Shown piece by piece: positions 9,096 to 19,800 of a DNA stretch of 47,818 bases. This stretch comes from Verrucomicrobiales bacterium (GTDB lineage Bacteria; Verrucomicrobiota; Verrucomicrobiia; Verrucomicrobiales; DEV007). The position numbers and the translations under genes were made by a program. The notes under the pieces were generated by a model that was not told the DNA's origin, did not search any database, and saw nothing but the letters and a program-made list of their open reading frames with translations. The DNA lies in assembly GCA_014239335.1 (NCBI GenBank), contig JAAZZC010000119.1, positions 1-47,818 on the forward strand. Direction: 5' to 3'. Numbering within the stretch: position 1 is the stretch's first letter; each line of letters starts with the position of its first letter.

Positions 9096-11222
9096 CTGTG
9101 TGTTCAATGTGGACCACAATATACTGCGAGCTGCCATAGCGCCGGAGATTGAAGCCTCATCTCTGAGTAGACTCTTTTCATCTATACTAGGACGCCTGGA
9201 AAAGACAGTCAGATAAATAATATCAATAAGTTCGTCAGAATCCTGTGCAGAATTCATTCTTTGAGAAATCACTGAGTTAGGATTTATTAAAAATTTTAAG
9301 AAATCTCCATTCATCAATGACAGTGCTTGAGTCGTAGATGCCTTATAATTAGCATTTTCAATTAATGACCTATCGGACTGTCCAAAGTCACGTAAGAAAT
9401 GACCATCAGGTGCCGGACTTGAAATTTCAGAGGCTCTAACATATCCACGAAACATTCTATCTCTCTTGTCAATACGTGTCTTCTTTCCATTTTTTTGTGC
9501 ATTGCCAATTTGAGTTTTCATCTTTGCACTTGCCGTTTGCTTATAAATATTTGGATATTTTTTACTGGGGAATGCTTTCTTTAATTCCGCAACGAGTGCT
9601 CTGGGAGTATTTCTAAAAGGAGTTCTAAAGTAACCCTTGAAATCAGAAGGGTCCCAGAAAGTAAGCCTAGCATATTCGGCAGTAGCTTTTTCATTAAAGT
9701 TTAAAATTTTTCTGGCTAGCGGCAGCGCCTTGCTCTCTTTTTTCTCAGAGATAACTTCCTTAACTTGTAGACGAAATTGATCCATCTTTTTCTGTGTCTC
9801 CTTGTTGAAAGAAGCGACCTCTTTAGTCCTTTTAATGAGAGCCTCTGGGGTCTGTTCATTTAACTTTTCCCATGCCTTGAGCCGAGAGTTATAAGAGATC
9901 TCATTAGAGACTCCATCAATATCTGATCTAATCATGGACACGACGGAATCCCATATTTGCTCGGCACTCATTCTTTGAAGTCTAGGACCTTGAAAGTGAA
10001 ACCCCTCCCCTGAGTTCAGTTCAAATGATTGAGATTCCCTGCTAAATGCATCAGTATTGTATAGGACGGCATTGAATTTTCTCATGTCATATTCCAAATC
10101 GACCACCAATTCCTCTAGATAAGCCATTAATTGAGCATCAAAAGGCTCCGTAGAATCATCTATTTTATCAACAGGTTCATACAATCCCACTCCAAACACT
10201 TTTTTCCACATCCTGTTAACAATAGTCTTAGTGAATCTGGGATTCTCTGGAGAGGTCATCCAATCAGCGTATGCTTCTACTCTGCTATGACCGTTCTTTA
10301 CTTTAATACTTTTGCCAAAAGGCGTTGCCGGAAATATCACTTCATTAGGTTTTGCATCATCATATTGATAGTCATCAGGGAGTTTGAGTGGAGTCTTAGT
10401 TTCCCTGACAATCGAATTACGAAAATTATCTGTTAGCCCCTGGAAAGCTCGCTGAAGTTCCCGCGTCTTATTTTTCCTGATAGCATTGACCTTGCCCTTA
10501 TTGCCACGAGGCACTTTAAGTTCATTCTGTGCAATTTGGATTGCCCTGTCCATTGACTCGGTTCGCCTAACTGATCTTACGGGCGTGCTAAAAGCAGCAA
10601 GCTGGTAATAGTCCATCTGACTCCAATCATCGAATGGGTGATCATGACATTGGGCACATACTAGCTGTGTTCCAAGAAAGACCTGAGCAGTAGTAGCCAA
10701 ATGATCAAGCTCCATACCGCGGTCACGAAGATAAAATCCGACAGCGCCATTCTCATCAATCATCCCCTCCGCCGTAATTAAATCTTTCACAAAATTATCG
10801 TAACTCTTATTCTCACGGATCGACCGCTTAATCCAATTAGCATAAGCAATTCCGTTCGCCGGACTCTGACCTTGCATCCTGGTATTGACTCTCAGTATGT
10901 CCGCCCACCAATTGTACTGGTGACTCACGTATCCTTCTGAACTAATGAGGTTATTAATGAGTTTCGATCTTTTATATTTTTCCTTTGAATTAATAAACCT
11001 AGTGGTCTCGGACGCTGTCGGAATCCGGCCGACTATATTTAAATAGGATCTCCTAACAAAGACTGAATCATTAGCTCTCGGATTCAGAGCAACCTTATTA
11101 TTATTGTGATAGGCGGAAATAAGTGAATCTACCCTCTTCGTATAAATCGATAAATCTTCATTTGCACTAAGAAAAGAAAAGAACCAGAGATTAACTAAGA
11201 GCGTGTAGTAAATTATTTTCAA
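9075..11222 (-). CDS. DUF1549/DUF1553 (PSD1-type) secreted protein
   Basis: A 715-residue exported protein of a family greatly expanded in Planctomycetes and Verrucomicrobia. A signal peptide is visible (IIYYTLLVNLWFFSFLSA). DUF1549 follows (RRSYLNIVGRIPTASE … WWADILRVNTRMQG), with a CAQCHDHPFDDW motif that could hold c-type haem. The C-terminal DUF1553 part contains TKTIVNRMWKKVFGVGLYEP, EELVVDLEYDMRKF and RMSAEQIWDS. The middle is lysine-rich and poorly conserved. The gene starts 23 bases after the stop of the DUF1501 gene upstream, so the two form an operon. The biochemical role of the family is not settled. Extracytoplasmic redox work linked to polysaccharide or organic-matter use is often suggested. 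Its 3' end lies inside an inverted repeat. Confidence 0.85.
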   Translation of the reverse strand: MKIIYYTLLVNLWFFSFLSANEDLSIYTKRVDSLISAYHNNNKVALNPRANDSVFVRRSYLNIVGRIPTASETTRFINSKEKYKRSKLINNLISSEGYVSHQYNWWADILRVNTRMQGQSPANGIAYANWIKRSIRENKSYDNFVKDLITAEGMIDENGAVGFYLRDRGMELDHLATTAQVFLGTQLVCAQCHDHPFDDWSQMDYYQLAAFSTPVRSVRRTESMDRAIQIAQNELKVPRGNKGKVNAIRKNKTRELQRAFQGLTDNFRNSIVRETKTPLKLPDDYQYDDAKPNEVIFPATPFGKSIKVKNGHSRVEAYADWMTSPENPRFTKTIVNRMWKKVFGVGLYEPVDKIDDSTEPFDAQLMAYLEELVVDLEYDMRKFNAVLYNTDAFSRESQSFELNSGEGFHFQGPRLQRMSAEQIWDSVVSMIRSDIDGVSNEISYNSRLKAWEKLNEQTPEALIKRTKEVASFNKETQKKMDQFRLQVKEVISEKKESKALPLARKILNFNEKATAEYARLTFWDPSDFKGYFRTPFRNTPRALVAELKKAFPSKKYPNIYKQTASAKMKTQIGNAQKNGKKTRIDKRDRMFRGYVRASEISSPAPDGHFLRDFGQSDRSLIENANYKASTTQALSLMNGDFLKFLINPNSVISQRMNSAQDSDELIDIIYLTVFSRRPSIDEKSLLRDEASISGAMAARSILWSTLNTQQFLFIQ

Positions 11223-11245
11223 AAGAGCGGACTTCTAATTGAACA

Positions 11246-12544
11246 TTATGAGAACAGCTGCATGACAGGATCACCATGGTTTGCCACGGTGAATGGACGA
11301 GCATTTTTCGTGAATAGTCGCTGATCTAGAGGTAATCCACATCCATAAGCAATCGTTGCGTTAAAATCAGCTATTGTAACAGGGTCGTCCACAGGCTCAG
11401 CACCTTTGTCATCAGTTTTACCATGTATGTATCCACCTTTAACACCCCCACCAGCGAGAAGCGCTGAGAAGGCTTTAGGATAATGGTCCCGACCTGCGTT
11501 CTGGTTTATTTTTGGAGTTCTTCCAAACTCAGTAGTGAGAACAACAAGTGTTTCCTGAAGCATACCACTGGTATGAAGATCATCCAACAAAGCACTGAGT
11601 GCCTGATCAAGTATGGCCGTATTTGATTGGACTCTCTGGAAATTATCTTGGTGAGTATCCCAACCTCCAAGCTGAACTTCAACGGATCGCACCCCAGATT
11701 CACTCAAGCGGCGAGCCAAAAGACACCCTTGTCCAAAAGCATGATCACCATAACGTTCTCTGAGCGGTTGGCTTTCCTGAGATATATCAAAAACCTTAAG
11801 ATCAGAACTTTTCATGAGGGTAACAGCTTCTTCATATATGGCAGTATATGCATTGGCATTCTTATCCTTATACTTGGCATGGAATTTTTGATCGATGCTC
11901 TCAGAGAGTTTCCGTCTCCGCATGAAATCAGTTTCAGAAATTCCTGTGAAATGCTTACTGTTCTGAAGTCCCGCCTCTGGTTTCCCGATGATTAACGGCT
12001 GACAATTGATTCCAAAAAAACCAGCACCAGCCTCTTTACTGCCACTGGCAATCGATACAAATCCAGGCAACTGTTGATTTATTCTATCCTCATATTTTAA
12101 TAACCATGCCCCCATATGAGGATGTTGAACTGTTCCTCGTTTCGCATAATTAGTCTTCATGAGGTAACGAGCCTGCTCATGAGCACCTGTTTTTGAATGC
12201 AATGAATTCACAACCGCAACCTTATCCATGTGCTTTGCAATGTTCGGCAAGTACTCACTGACTCGCACTCCATCTGCACTCGTTTTAATTGAAGAAAGGT
12301 TACCTTTAATCTCAGATGGCGCTTCTGGCTTCGGGTCAAAAGTATCGAGGTGCGACATTCCTCCAGCCATGTATAGATAAATAACTTTTTTTGCTGGGTT
12401 TTTTCGGAATGGAATTTTCCGATCCTCGCCCCCTGCCGCCATTAAATCTTGAGACAGAAAATTAACACCAAGATAAGCTTTAGCTGCTCCAGCCATGAAA
12501 GCCCTGCGATCTGGTGAATGTGATAGTTCTTGCGAGAAGTTCAT
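11246..12544 (-). CDS. DUF1501 family protein
   Basis: This 432-residue protein belongs to DUF1501, a family distantly related to sulfatases and alkaline phosphatases. Visible motifs are VIYLYMAGGMSHLDTFDPKP near the N-terminus, GCLLARRLSESGVRSVEVQ, GGWDTHQDNF, VLTTEFGRTPKIN and GRDHYPKAFSALLAGGGVKGG. These hold the aspartate and histidine residues usual for metal binding. The start region (SPDRRAFMAGAAKAYLG) contains a twin-arginine-like RRAF motif, so Tat export is likely. It is the first gene of a pair with the DUF1549/DUF1553 gene. The 163 bases upstream are AT-rich with no promoter I could define. Function unknown. Confidence 0.86.
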   Translation of the reverse strand: MNFSQELSHSPDRRAFMAGAAKAYLGVNFLSQDLMAAGGEDRKIPFRKNPAKKVIYLYMAGGMSHLDTFDPKPEAPSEIKGNLSSIKTSADGVRVSEYLPNIAKHMDKVAVVNSLHSKTGAHEQARYLMKTNYAKRGTVQHPHMGAWLLKYEDRINQQLPGFVSIASGSKEAGAGFFGINCQPLIIGKPEAGLQNSKHFTGISETDFMRRRKLSESIDQKFHAKYKDKNANAYTAIYEEAVTLMKSSDLKVFDISQESQPLRERYGDHAFGQGCLLARRLSESGVRSVEVQLGGWDTHQDNFQRVQSNTAILDQALSALLDDLHTSGMLQETLVVLTTEFGRTPKINQNAGRDHYPKAFSALLAGGGVKGGYIHGKTDDKGAEPVDDPVTIADFNATIAYGCGLPLDQRLFTKNARPFTVANHGDPVMQLFS

Positions 12545-12707
12545 CTTAATAAATAATAGTAAGGTCTAATGATTGCTCTTTGATTATGTTTGTGGTCAAT
12601 TTTTAAGATAAAAATAAAATTCTTATAAGATAACTCCAAATCAACAAGAATTCTCATGTTTAAAATAGAATTTAAATACAAATAATAGGACCTTAATTTT
12701 TAGAATG

Positions 12708-13808
12708 TTAATAATTCCAATGCTCTAAAGCAAAGCGCCATCGTTCCATTAATTTCTTCTTAATGCTATCTGATAATTGATGCGTATTCTTTTGATATTT
12801 TTTCTGATCTTCAATATATTGCCCAATCTTAACCATTGATTCTTTATTTACTTCGATCCCGAGGCTTCGATAAATATCATTAACGACTGACATCGGATTG
12901 GAATCAAGGTCCTCGAATCGAACTTCATGGTAATCTTGATTGGGAATTTTCTGACGCTCCTTCAAATGGGCTTTCATGACTCTCTCATAGAAAGCAAAAG
13001 TCATTTCCTCATAATTAATAGATGCACTTCGATGCCATGAAAATGATGGCGTCATACGACCCCATAATTTCATCATCGAAGGAAACACTTCATAGGGGTT
13101 GCGAATGATATGAACAAACTTAGCATTCGGAAATATCTCTTTAAGTAAAGTCATCCTGCTTGTGCAGGCAGGATTCTTATAAAGCATAGTCTTTCCATCG
13201 TGAGCATAAGTCATTTTTTTTGTTAAATAAAGATATGCTGATTCAAGTGATTTCCTTTCTTCATCACTCATGCATTCCATTAAAACAGAAGAGTTAAAAT
13301 ACCCTTCAATATTTCTGGGAAAATAAAGGCATTTTAAGAAAGAAACAGACCCCAATGCAGCCAATGCGAATTCCTCTTCTTGAGGAGTATCCGGACCTAT
13401 AGCAACTTTATCCATACCGCGATTCTTTGGCATCATAATTTTCATCAATGCACGAGCAGGCCGTAACTTACCAAGGCAATCCAAAGGCATAAGAGACCTT
13501 GAAAAAGAAATGAAAGCAAATTGATCATCCTGACTCAATAAATTGTGTAAGTGTGTCGTCCCGCTACGCCAATGACCAATTATGAATATTGGTCCATCTT
13601 TGACCTCTTGTAAGTTTATCGCATTCTTATGTTTTATTTTTTCAAGAAATACAGTCGGAACTCGAAAGGTTACAGCCATAAGAGAAAGCAATCTCGATGG
13701 AAGAGAATAGAGAGTATAGGGCCAATTATTGAAGTAGAGTTTCCAAAATTGGATGAACCCACATCCTCCGATCGGATGTAAAAGATCTGGAAATTTTTTC
13801 TTTGCCAT
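12708..13808 (-). CDS. Sulfotransferase family protein coupled to the PKS-NRPS
   Basis: A 366-residue PAPS-dependent sulfotransferase of the bacterial Sulfotransferase_3 type. The 5'-phosphosulfate loop is PIFIIGHWRSGTTHLHNLL at about residues 70-88, and the 3'-phosphate site is FVHIIRNPYEVFPSMMKLW. A conserved late stretch VRFEDLDSNP is also present. Its ATG lies 3 bases after the stop of the PKS-NRPS gene, so the two are probably translationally coupled. That spacing is the best argument that it tailors the synthase product, by putting sulfate on a hydroxyl. It may instead act on a lipid or glycan. There is no thioesterase or decarboxylase domain next to it, so the CurM-type terminal-alkene mechanism is not supported. 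Confidence 0.85.
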   Translation of the reverse strand: MAKKKFPDLLHPIGGCGFIQFWKLYFNNWPYTLYSLPSRLLSLMAVTFRVPTVFLEKIKHKNAINLQEVKDGPIFIIGHWRSGTTHLHNLLSQDDQFAFISFSRSLMPLDCLGKLRPARALMKIMMPKNRGMDKVAIGPDTPQEEEFALAALGSVSFLKCLYFPRNIEGYFNSSVLMECMSDEERKSLESAYLYLTKKMTYAHDGKTMLYKNPACTSRMTLLKEIFPNAKFVHIIRNPYEVFPSMMKLWGRMTPSFSWHRSASINYEEMTFAFYERVMKAHLKERQKIPNQDYHEVRFEDLDSNPMSVVNDIYRSLGIEVNKESMVKIGQYIEDQKKYQKNTHQLSDSIKKKLMERWRFALEHWNY

Positions 13809-13811
13809 AAG

Positions 13812-16800
13812 CTAACCATTTATGTTGGTTGACTCAGAACTGGACTGCCCTCGAAATTTCTGAACCGCTTCATCAGTAACAAAATAACTCTGCATTTGCA
13901 AACGAGCTGCACCAAGGCCCAAATCATTAATGAATTCATAATGAGATAACGCTTCAGTTCCGGTGAATTCACCCAGAGTAACACCCACTCCGGAATCCAT
14001 TTCAGTGAAAATACTAGCCAAAATACAACCGGTCATTTCTCTGGAATCTCTTACTATAATAGATTGTAGTTTTTCAGGATTAATAATTTCAAGCATCTCT
14101 TCAGCAACTCTTGGAAGATAAATAACCTCTTCAATTTGTTGCCCCAATCGCAATTGGCCTCCTGAAGTAAATATTAAGTCCCCATCCCTTTCTGCCCTCT
14201 TTGCCGCATCAATGAGACTGAATGAACTAGGAAATGAATAATCTACAATCATGGTCCCCGGTCGAACCTTTTCAATATTAATTATATTAGGAACATTTGA
14301 AGCCGCTATTATCAGCTCGCTTTCATAAACTTTATCAGGGAGTTCACTACGACAAGAGCATATATCAATTTCTCCAACAAAGCCACTCGCCAAGAGTCTA
14401 TCCTGCAATTCTTCGAGTCGATCTTCTTGTCGATAAATATCTGACATAATAATACCACGAGGATGCGGCAAAACATCCAATAACAGGCCAAGGGTCCCCT
14501 TTCCAATTGATCCAAGACCAATAAAAGACACCTTAAGGTCAGACATATCACGCCCCGAATTGGCAAGGATACCTTCTACAGATTTCACGATTGTTGCGCA
14601 CCGCGTTGCATTACCTGTAGTAATGATTGGTAAGTTCACCTCTTCGTCATTTTCCCTCATCCAATTAATCACATCCAATCCATCATTAGTCACTAAAGGA
14701 AGCACCCCTGTAAGTGATGCTTTCCGCGCGCCTAGTTTTGCAGATAAACGCAATCCATCCATAATAATTGATCTTATTGGATTAGAATCATCATACAGAT
14801 CAACTTCAAAAATCGGCAACATTATAAGACCTATAGTCCCCCACTGGGTCCTATATAAATTAGTTAATCGAGCCTTATTTCCAAACCATTTATTGAGTAA
14901 TTCGGATTTGCCTAAACCTGTCACTTCAATAAACGATTGAGGTATGTAAGAAAGAGCAACTGCATCAATATTTGGCAAAGAGTCTAGTTTATCATTGTCA
15001 GTGAATTGGAAAGAAAGGTATTCGGTATCAACTTCTTCCCCACTAATTAATGGCTCAGAAACATTCTCCATAGATGCAGGCGAATCTACAAATCCTGCGA
15101 ACTTTTCAATAGTTGGATATCTGAAAAAAGCCTCTAAAGGGATATTCTTTTCCAGAGCATTCGAAACTCTAGTGACAATTTTAACTGCCATTAAAGAATC
15201 CCCTCCCATGTCAAAAAAATTATACTTGATGCTTACCTTAGGAATATCAAAAGCATCAGAAAATATCTCAGCAAGTTTAGTCTCGGTAATGGTTGATGGG
15301 GAAATGAAATTATGCTCCAATTCCATCATACTGTATTCAGGAGATGGAAGTGCTTTCCGGTCAATTTTCTGGTTAGGTGTCAGAGGCAACGCTTCCAGAT
15401 TAACAAAATATGCAGGCACCATCGCATTCGGCAATCGATCACGCAAATGCTCCTTAATACCAGTTAATAACTCATTTGTCAGTTCAGATTCTATAACAAA
15501 ATAAGCCACAAGAGCTTCTCCACTTGGCAGATCATCACGCTTGATAACCACTGCAGAACTAACTGCCTCATAACTCATTATCGCAAATTCAATCTCACCA
15601 AGCTCAATACGAAAGCCCCTCAGTTTAGTCTGAAAATCAATTCGCCCTAAACATTCCAATGTCCCATCAGGACGCCATCTACCCAAGTCGCCGGTTTTAT
15701 AAAGTCTTTGATGGCCCTGACCAGGAATATCAACTTCAATGAAGGATTCATCCGTTAATTCTTCTTTCCCTCGATAACCTCTGGCAAGACCTGCTCCACC
15801 TATGCAAATCTCCCCAACAAAGGATATCGGTTGAATATTATTGTTATCACCAAGTATATAAATCTTTGTATTGGATATGGGTTTCCCAATACTCAATTTC
15901 TCTTCACTTGAGAGAACTTTAGTACAAGTAGACCAGACCGTTGTCTCTGTCGGCCCATATAGGTTCCATACTTCATCAGCGCTATTAACAAGAAAATCGG
16001 CAAGGTCTCTAGGCATCGATTCACCACCACATAAAATCTTGAGTCCGTTACGCCCTTCCCACCCACTCTCCATGAGAATTCTCCAAGTAGTCGGAGTCGC
16101 CTGCATAATTGTTACTGCATGATCGTTGAGCAATCTCGAAATCCGTCTCCCATCTCTAGCATCCTCTTTAGTCGCAACAACAACCTGAGCCCCTGTAATT
16201 AGCGGTAAAAAAATCTCAAGTATTGAAATATCAAAAGAAAGAGTCGTTAGGGCCAAGAGCCGATCCAATCTAGTAATTCCTGGATTTTGCCGCATTGACG
16301 TCAAAAAATTAACTGCTGCAGAATGGGAGATTTCGACGCCTTTCGGTTCACCAGTCGATCCTGAAGTATATATAACGTAGGCTAAGTTATCAGCATTAAA
16401 TAGAGGACGATCGGGTAACTCTATAATATCAGCACATTCCTCTACTCTAAAAATACCAGTGAAATCCGGAGGCGCTAAATGATGCGTACCTTCCGTGACA
16501 AAGAGTAATGAAGAACCCGAATCCTTCAACATTTTCTGAATCCTATGACAAGGATAGTCAGGGTCAATCGGGACATAATGCGCACCAGACTTCAGAACCC
16601 CCAACATCGCGGCAATCATCAGAGCATTTCTTTCAACAATCAGAGCAACAGAGTCATCTGGCCCAATATTCTGATCTATCAGAGTTCCTGCCACATTATT
16701 AGCTAATCTTTCAAGTTCCTGATAAGTGACTTTTTGTTCTCCAAAACGAACAGCAACTGTGCTCGGTGTTTTTAATGCCTGCTCTTCAACGAGATGATGA

Positions 16801-19800
16801 ATGCCTTTATCTTTCGGATAATCAGCATCGGTTGAATTCCATGAAGAAATGATCAGTTCCGACTCTTCTTTACCCAACAATTCTATCTCAGAAATCCTAA
16901 TATCTGGATCCCGGGTTATATGTTCCAGTAAAAGGGAAAAAGTTTCACTTAGCTTTTGAATCGTTTCTGGCTTAAAAAGATCTCGATTGTATTGCCAGCA
17001 ACCGAAAATTTGACCTCCGCTCTCCTCAACTACAAGAGTAATTTCAAATTGTGCCTGACGTAAATTAAGATCAATGGTTTCAACCGTCATGTCGCCAACC
17101 GAGAATTGATGTCCTCCCTTCCCGATCAGGAAAACAGCAATGCCCTGCTCGTCAATGCCAGGCACACGCTCCATGGCAAATGAGACTTGAAAAAGCGGTG
17201 ATCTTGCCGGATCACGCGGCATTTTTAAATCATTAATAATCCGAGAGAATGGGTAATCCTGATGTTCAATGGCTCCATTCACGGATGCTGATGTTTGATT
17301 CAAAAATTCAATGAAACTAGGGTCATCATGCGTACTACTACGCAAAGGAACCATATTCACAAAATATCCAAGCATATCACCGATCTCCTTTTGATTTCGT
17401 CCCGCCATCGGACTTCCAATCACAATATCATCCTGATCACAATAACGATGAAATAAAGCATTGTAGGCAGTAAGCATCGTCGAATAAAGTGTCGTGCTTT
17501 GGCTTTGCGCTAACTCTAGAACCTTTGAAGCTAAGTTATCCTCAAGGATGAAACTGAGTCTTCCTCCGTTAAATGTTTGAACGGCAGGACGAGGGTAGTC
17601 AGTTGGAAGGTCAAGAGAACCAGACACACCGCTAAGTGATGAACCCCAATACTCAGATGCTCGTATTTTGTATGGGCCTGCAAGATTATGCTGTTGCCAA
17701 TTAACGTAATCCTGATAGCTGTATTCGATCGGATTAAGATCAAGATTTTTCCCCGACTTAATCGAAAAATAACTTTCGATTAAGTCGTTCATTAACAAAG
17801 AAACGGACCATGCATCAGAAATGATGTGGTGCATTGCCAGTAAAACGAAATGTGAACCTTGATCATTCCGAAAAAGTTCCAACCTGATCACGGGACCTTT
17901 TTCTAAATCGAAAGGCAATTCGGCATGTTCTTCAATGAGTTCTTTGATTTGCTCCTCATTCATACTAGATGCATCATGTTCCCGAAAATCGATCGTCTTC
18001 TTAGGTTCAACTCGTTGAATAAGCTCTCCATTGACTTGATGAAAAGTTGCACTCAGCATCGGATGACGTTCAAAGAGAGCCCTGAAAGCAGATTCCATTG
18101 CTTCAATATCAACAAGAGGAGTAAGCTTAGAACTAAATACCAAATTATATGCGGCACTTTCCGGTGAAAGCTGATACAAAAACCACAAAGCTTTCTGTCC
18201 CTCAGAGAGGGGAAATTCCATCGATTCTTCGCCCGCTCTTTCGAATGAAGCTATATCACTTGATGACAGATTTCCAGCCGAGGATATCTCAGAAGCATTT
18301 TCATCTACGGCAAGAATTTGCTCTAGAAGGCTAGCCGCTAGCTCCTTTATGTTCGGACCATTCAGAACACTCCCCATCGGTAGATTAATTCCAAGCTCAG
18401 ACTCCATTCTATTCATTAGCTCAATTGCCATAAGGGAGTCTAATCCAATATTGGTAAGCGCTGTGTCACGGTCAATTTTTGCAACTTTAGTACCAAATAC
18501 ACTCGCTACTTGGTCAGTAATAAAATCTTCGAGTATTTTCAGTCTTTCTTCACCTTGAGCAGCCAAGACCTTGGGACGAACAGATCCTCCCGATCCTCGC
18601 ACCGATAGTCTCTGGACTACTTTACTATATAATGGAGCAGTTGAAAGCGCAGGGCTCAACTTAACCAGTTGAGCCCAATCAACTACAGAGGCAACGACCT
18701 GAGCATTCGACTTTGGAAGAAAAAGTGATATCACGTGCTGAGTATCCAACATCCTATATGGCTTCATCCCGAGTTTGTTTAGATAAGTCGCAGTTTTCTG
18801 GTTACGCTCAACAAATCCAGCCTCAATCAATGCTCCCCAGTTAATTGTTAATGCCGAAAGGCCTCTGGAATGACGATAGTGCGACAAGGCATCTAAAAAT
18901 GCATTTCCTGCATTATAATTGGCCTGCTTAACTGCACCAATGACCGTCGAGAAAGAAGAAAATTGGATGAAATGGTCTAAATCAATATTCTGAGTCGCCC
19001 GATGTAAATTCCAGGCCCCTAACATCTTTGGGTAAAGAACCTTATTAAAACATTCCTCATTCATATCAATCATGAACTGGTCATCAATGACCATTGCCCC
19101 ATGAATTATGCCTTTTAAAGGTGGAAGCTCAGAACCTATTTTGACCATGATCTTTTCCACTTCTTGGAGCGAAGTCACGTCAGCTCTGAAGTCTACAATC
19201 TCTTTTCCTTCGGATCTTAAATACTCAATATCTTTAATAATAGATGCATCTCGAGCGCCGCTCCGGCTAACGAGGATCAGGTGATAGGCTCCGTTGCGAA
19301 GCATCCATTTTGCCAGTTCGAAACCGAACCCACTCATGCCTCCAGTGATCAGATAGGTTGCATCCGATTTGAATAAGTGACCTTCCTCAGTGCATGGAGC
19401 AATAGGAATCGAATCGCAATCAAAGCTAAGTACATTCTTACCAATGTGCTTCCCTTGGGCCATGTAACGAAATGCTTCTGCCGCTTCTGTTATAGGAAAA
19501 ACAGTATGGTCTAAGGGAGAATATTCGCCAGAATCAAAGCTCTTCGCTAATTTAGCAAATATTTCTGCAACATAATCCGGCCTATCTTGTAAATGTTGTG
19601 CAAGATCAACAACGAAATAAGAAATATTGTTACGGAGTTGCTGGAGCCCAATCTTTGAATCGTTATAAACATCTATTTTACCAATTTCAATAAAGCGACC
19701 GAAAGGACTCAATACTGAAAATGACTTTGAAATAAAATCGCCGGCCAGCGAATTAAGAACACAATCAACACCTTCACCATCTGTGATATTCATGATCTCA

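Noticed and set aside
11246-12544. True sulfatase partner for the sulfotransferase
   Set aside because: It has DUF1501 motifs but no CxPxR formylglycine site, so sulfatase activity is not supported.
13815-15011. Standard NRPS terminal reductase (SDR-type) or thioesterase domain
   Set aside because: No TGxTGFLG-type loop with YxxxK and no GxSxG serine is seen; the motifs fit acyl-ACP reductase better.
14560-15504. Two plus-strand reading frames of 126 and 169 codons inside the synthase
   Set aside because: They are antisense to strongly supported PKS-NRPS coding sequence and show no recognisable protein features.
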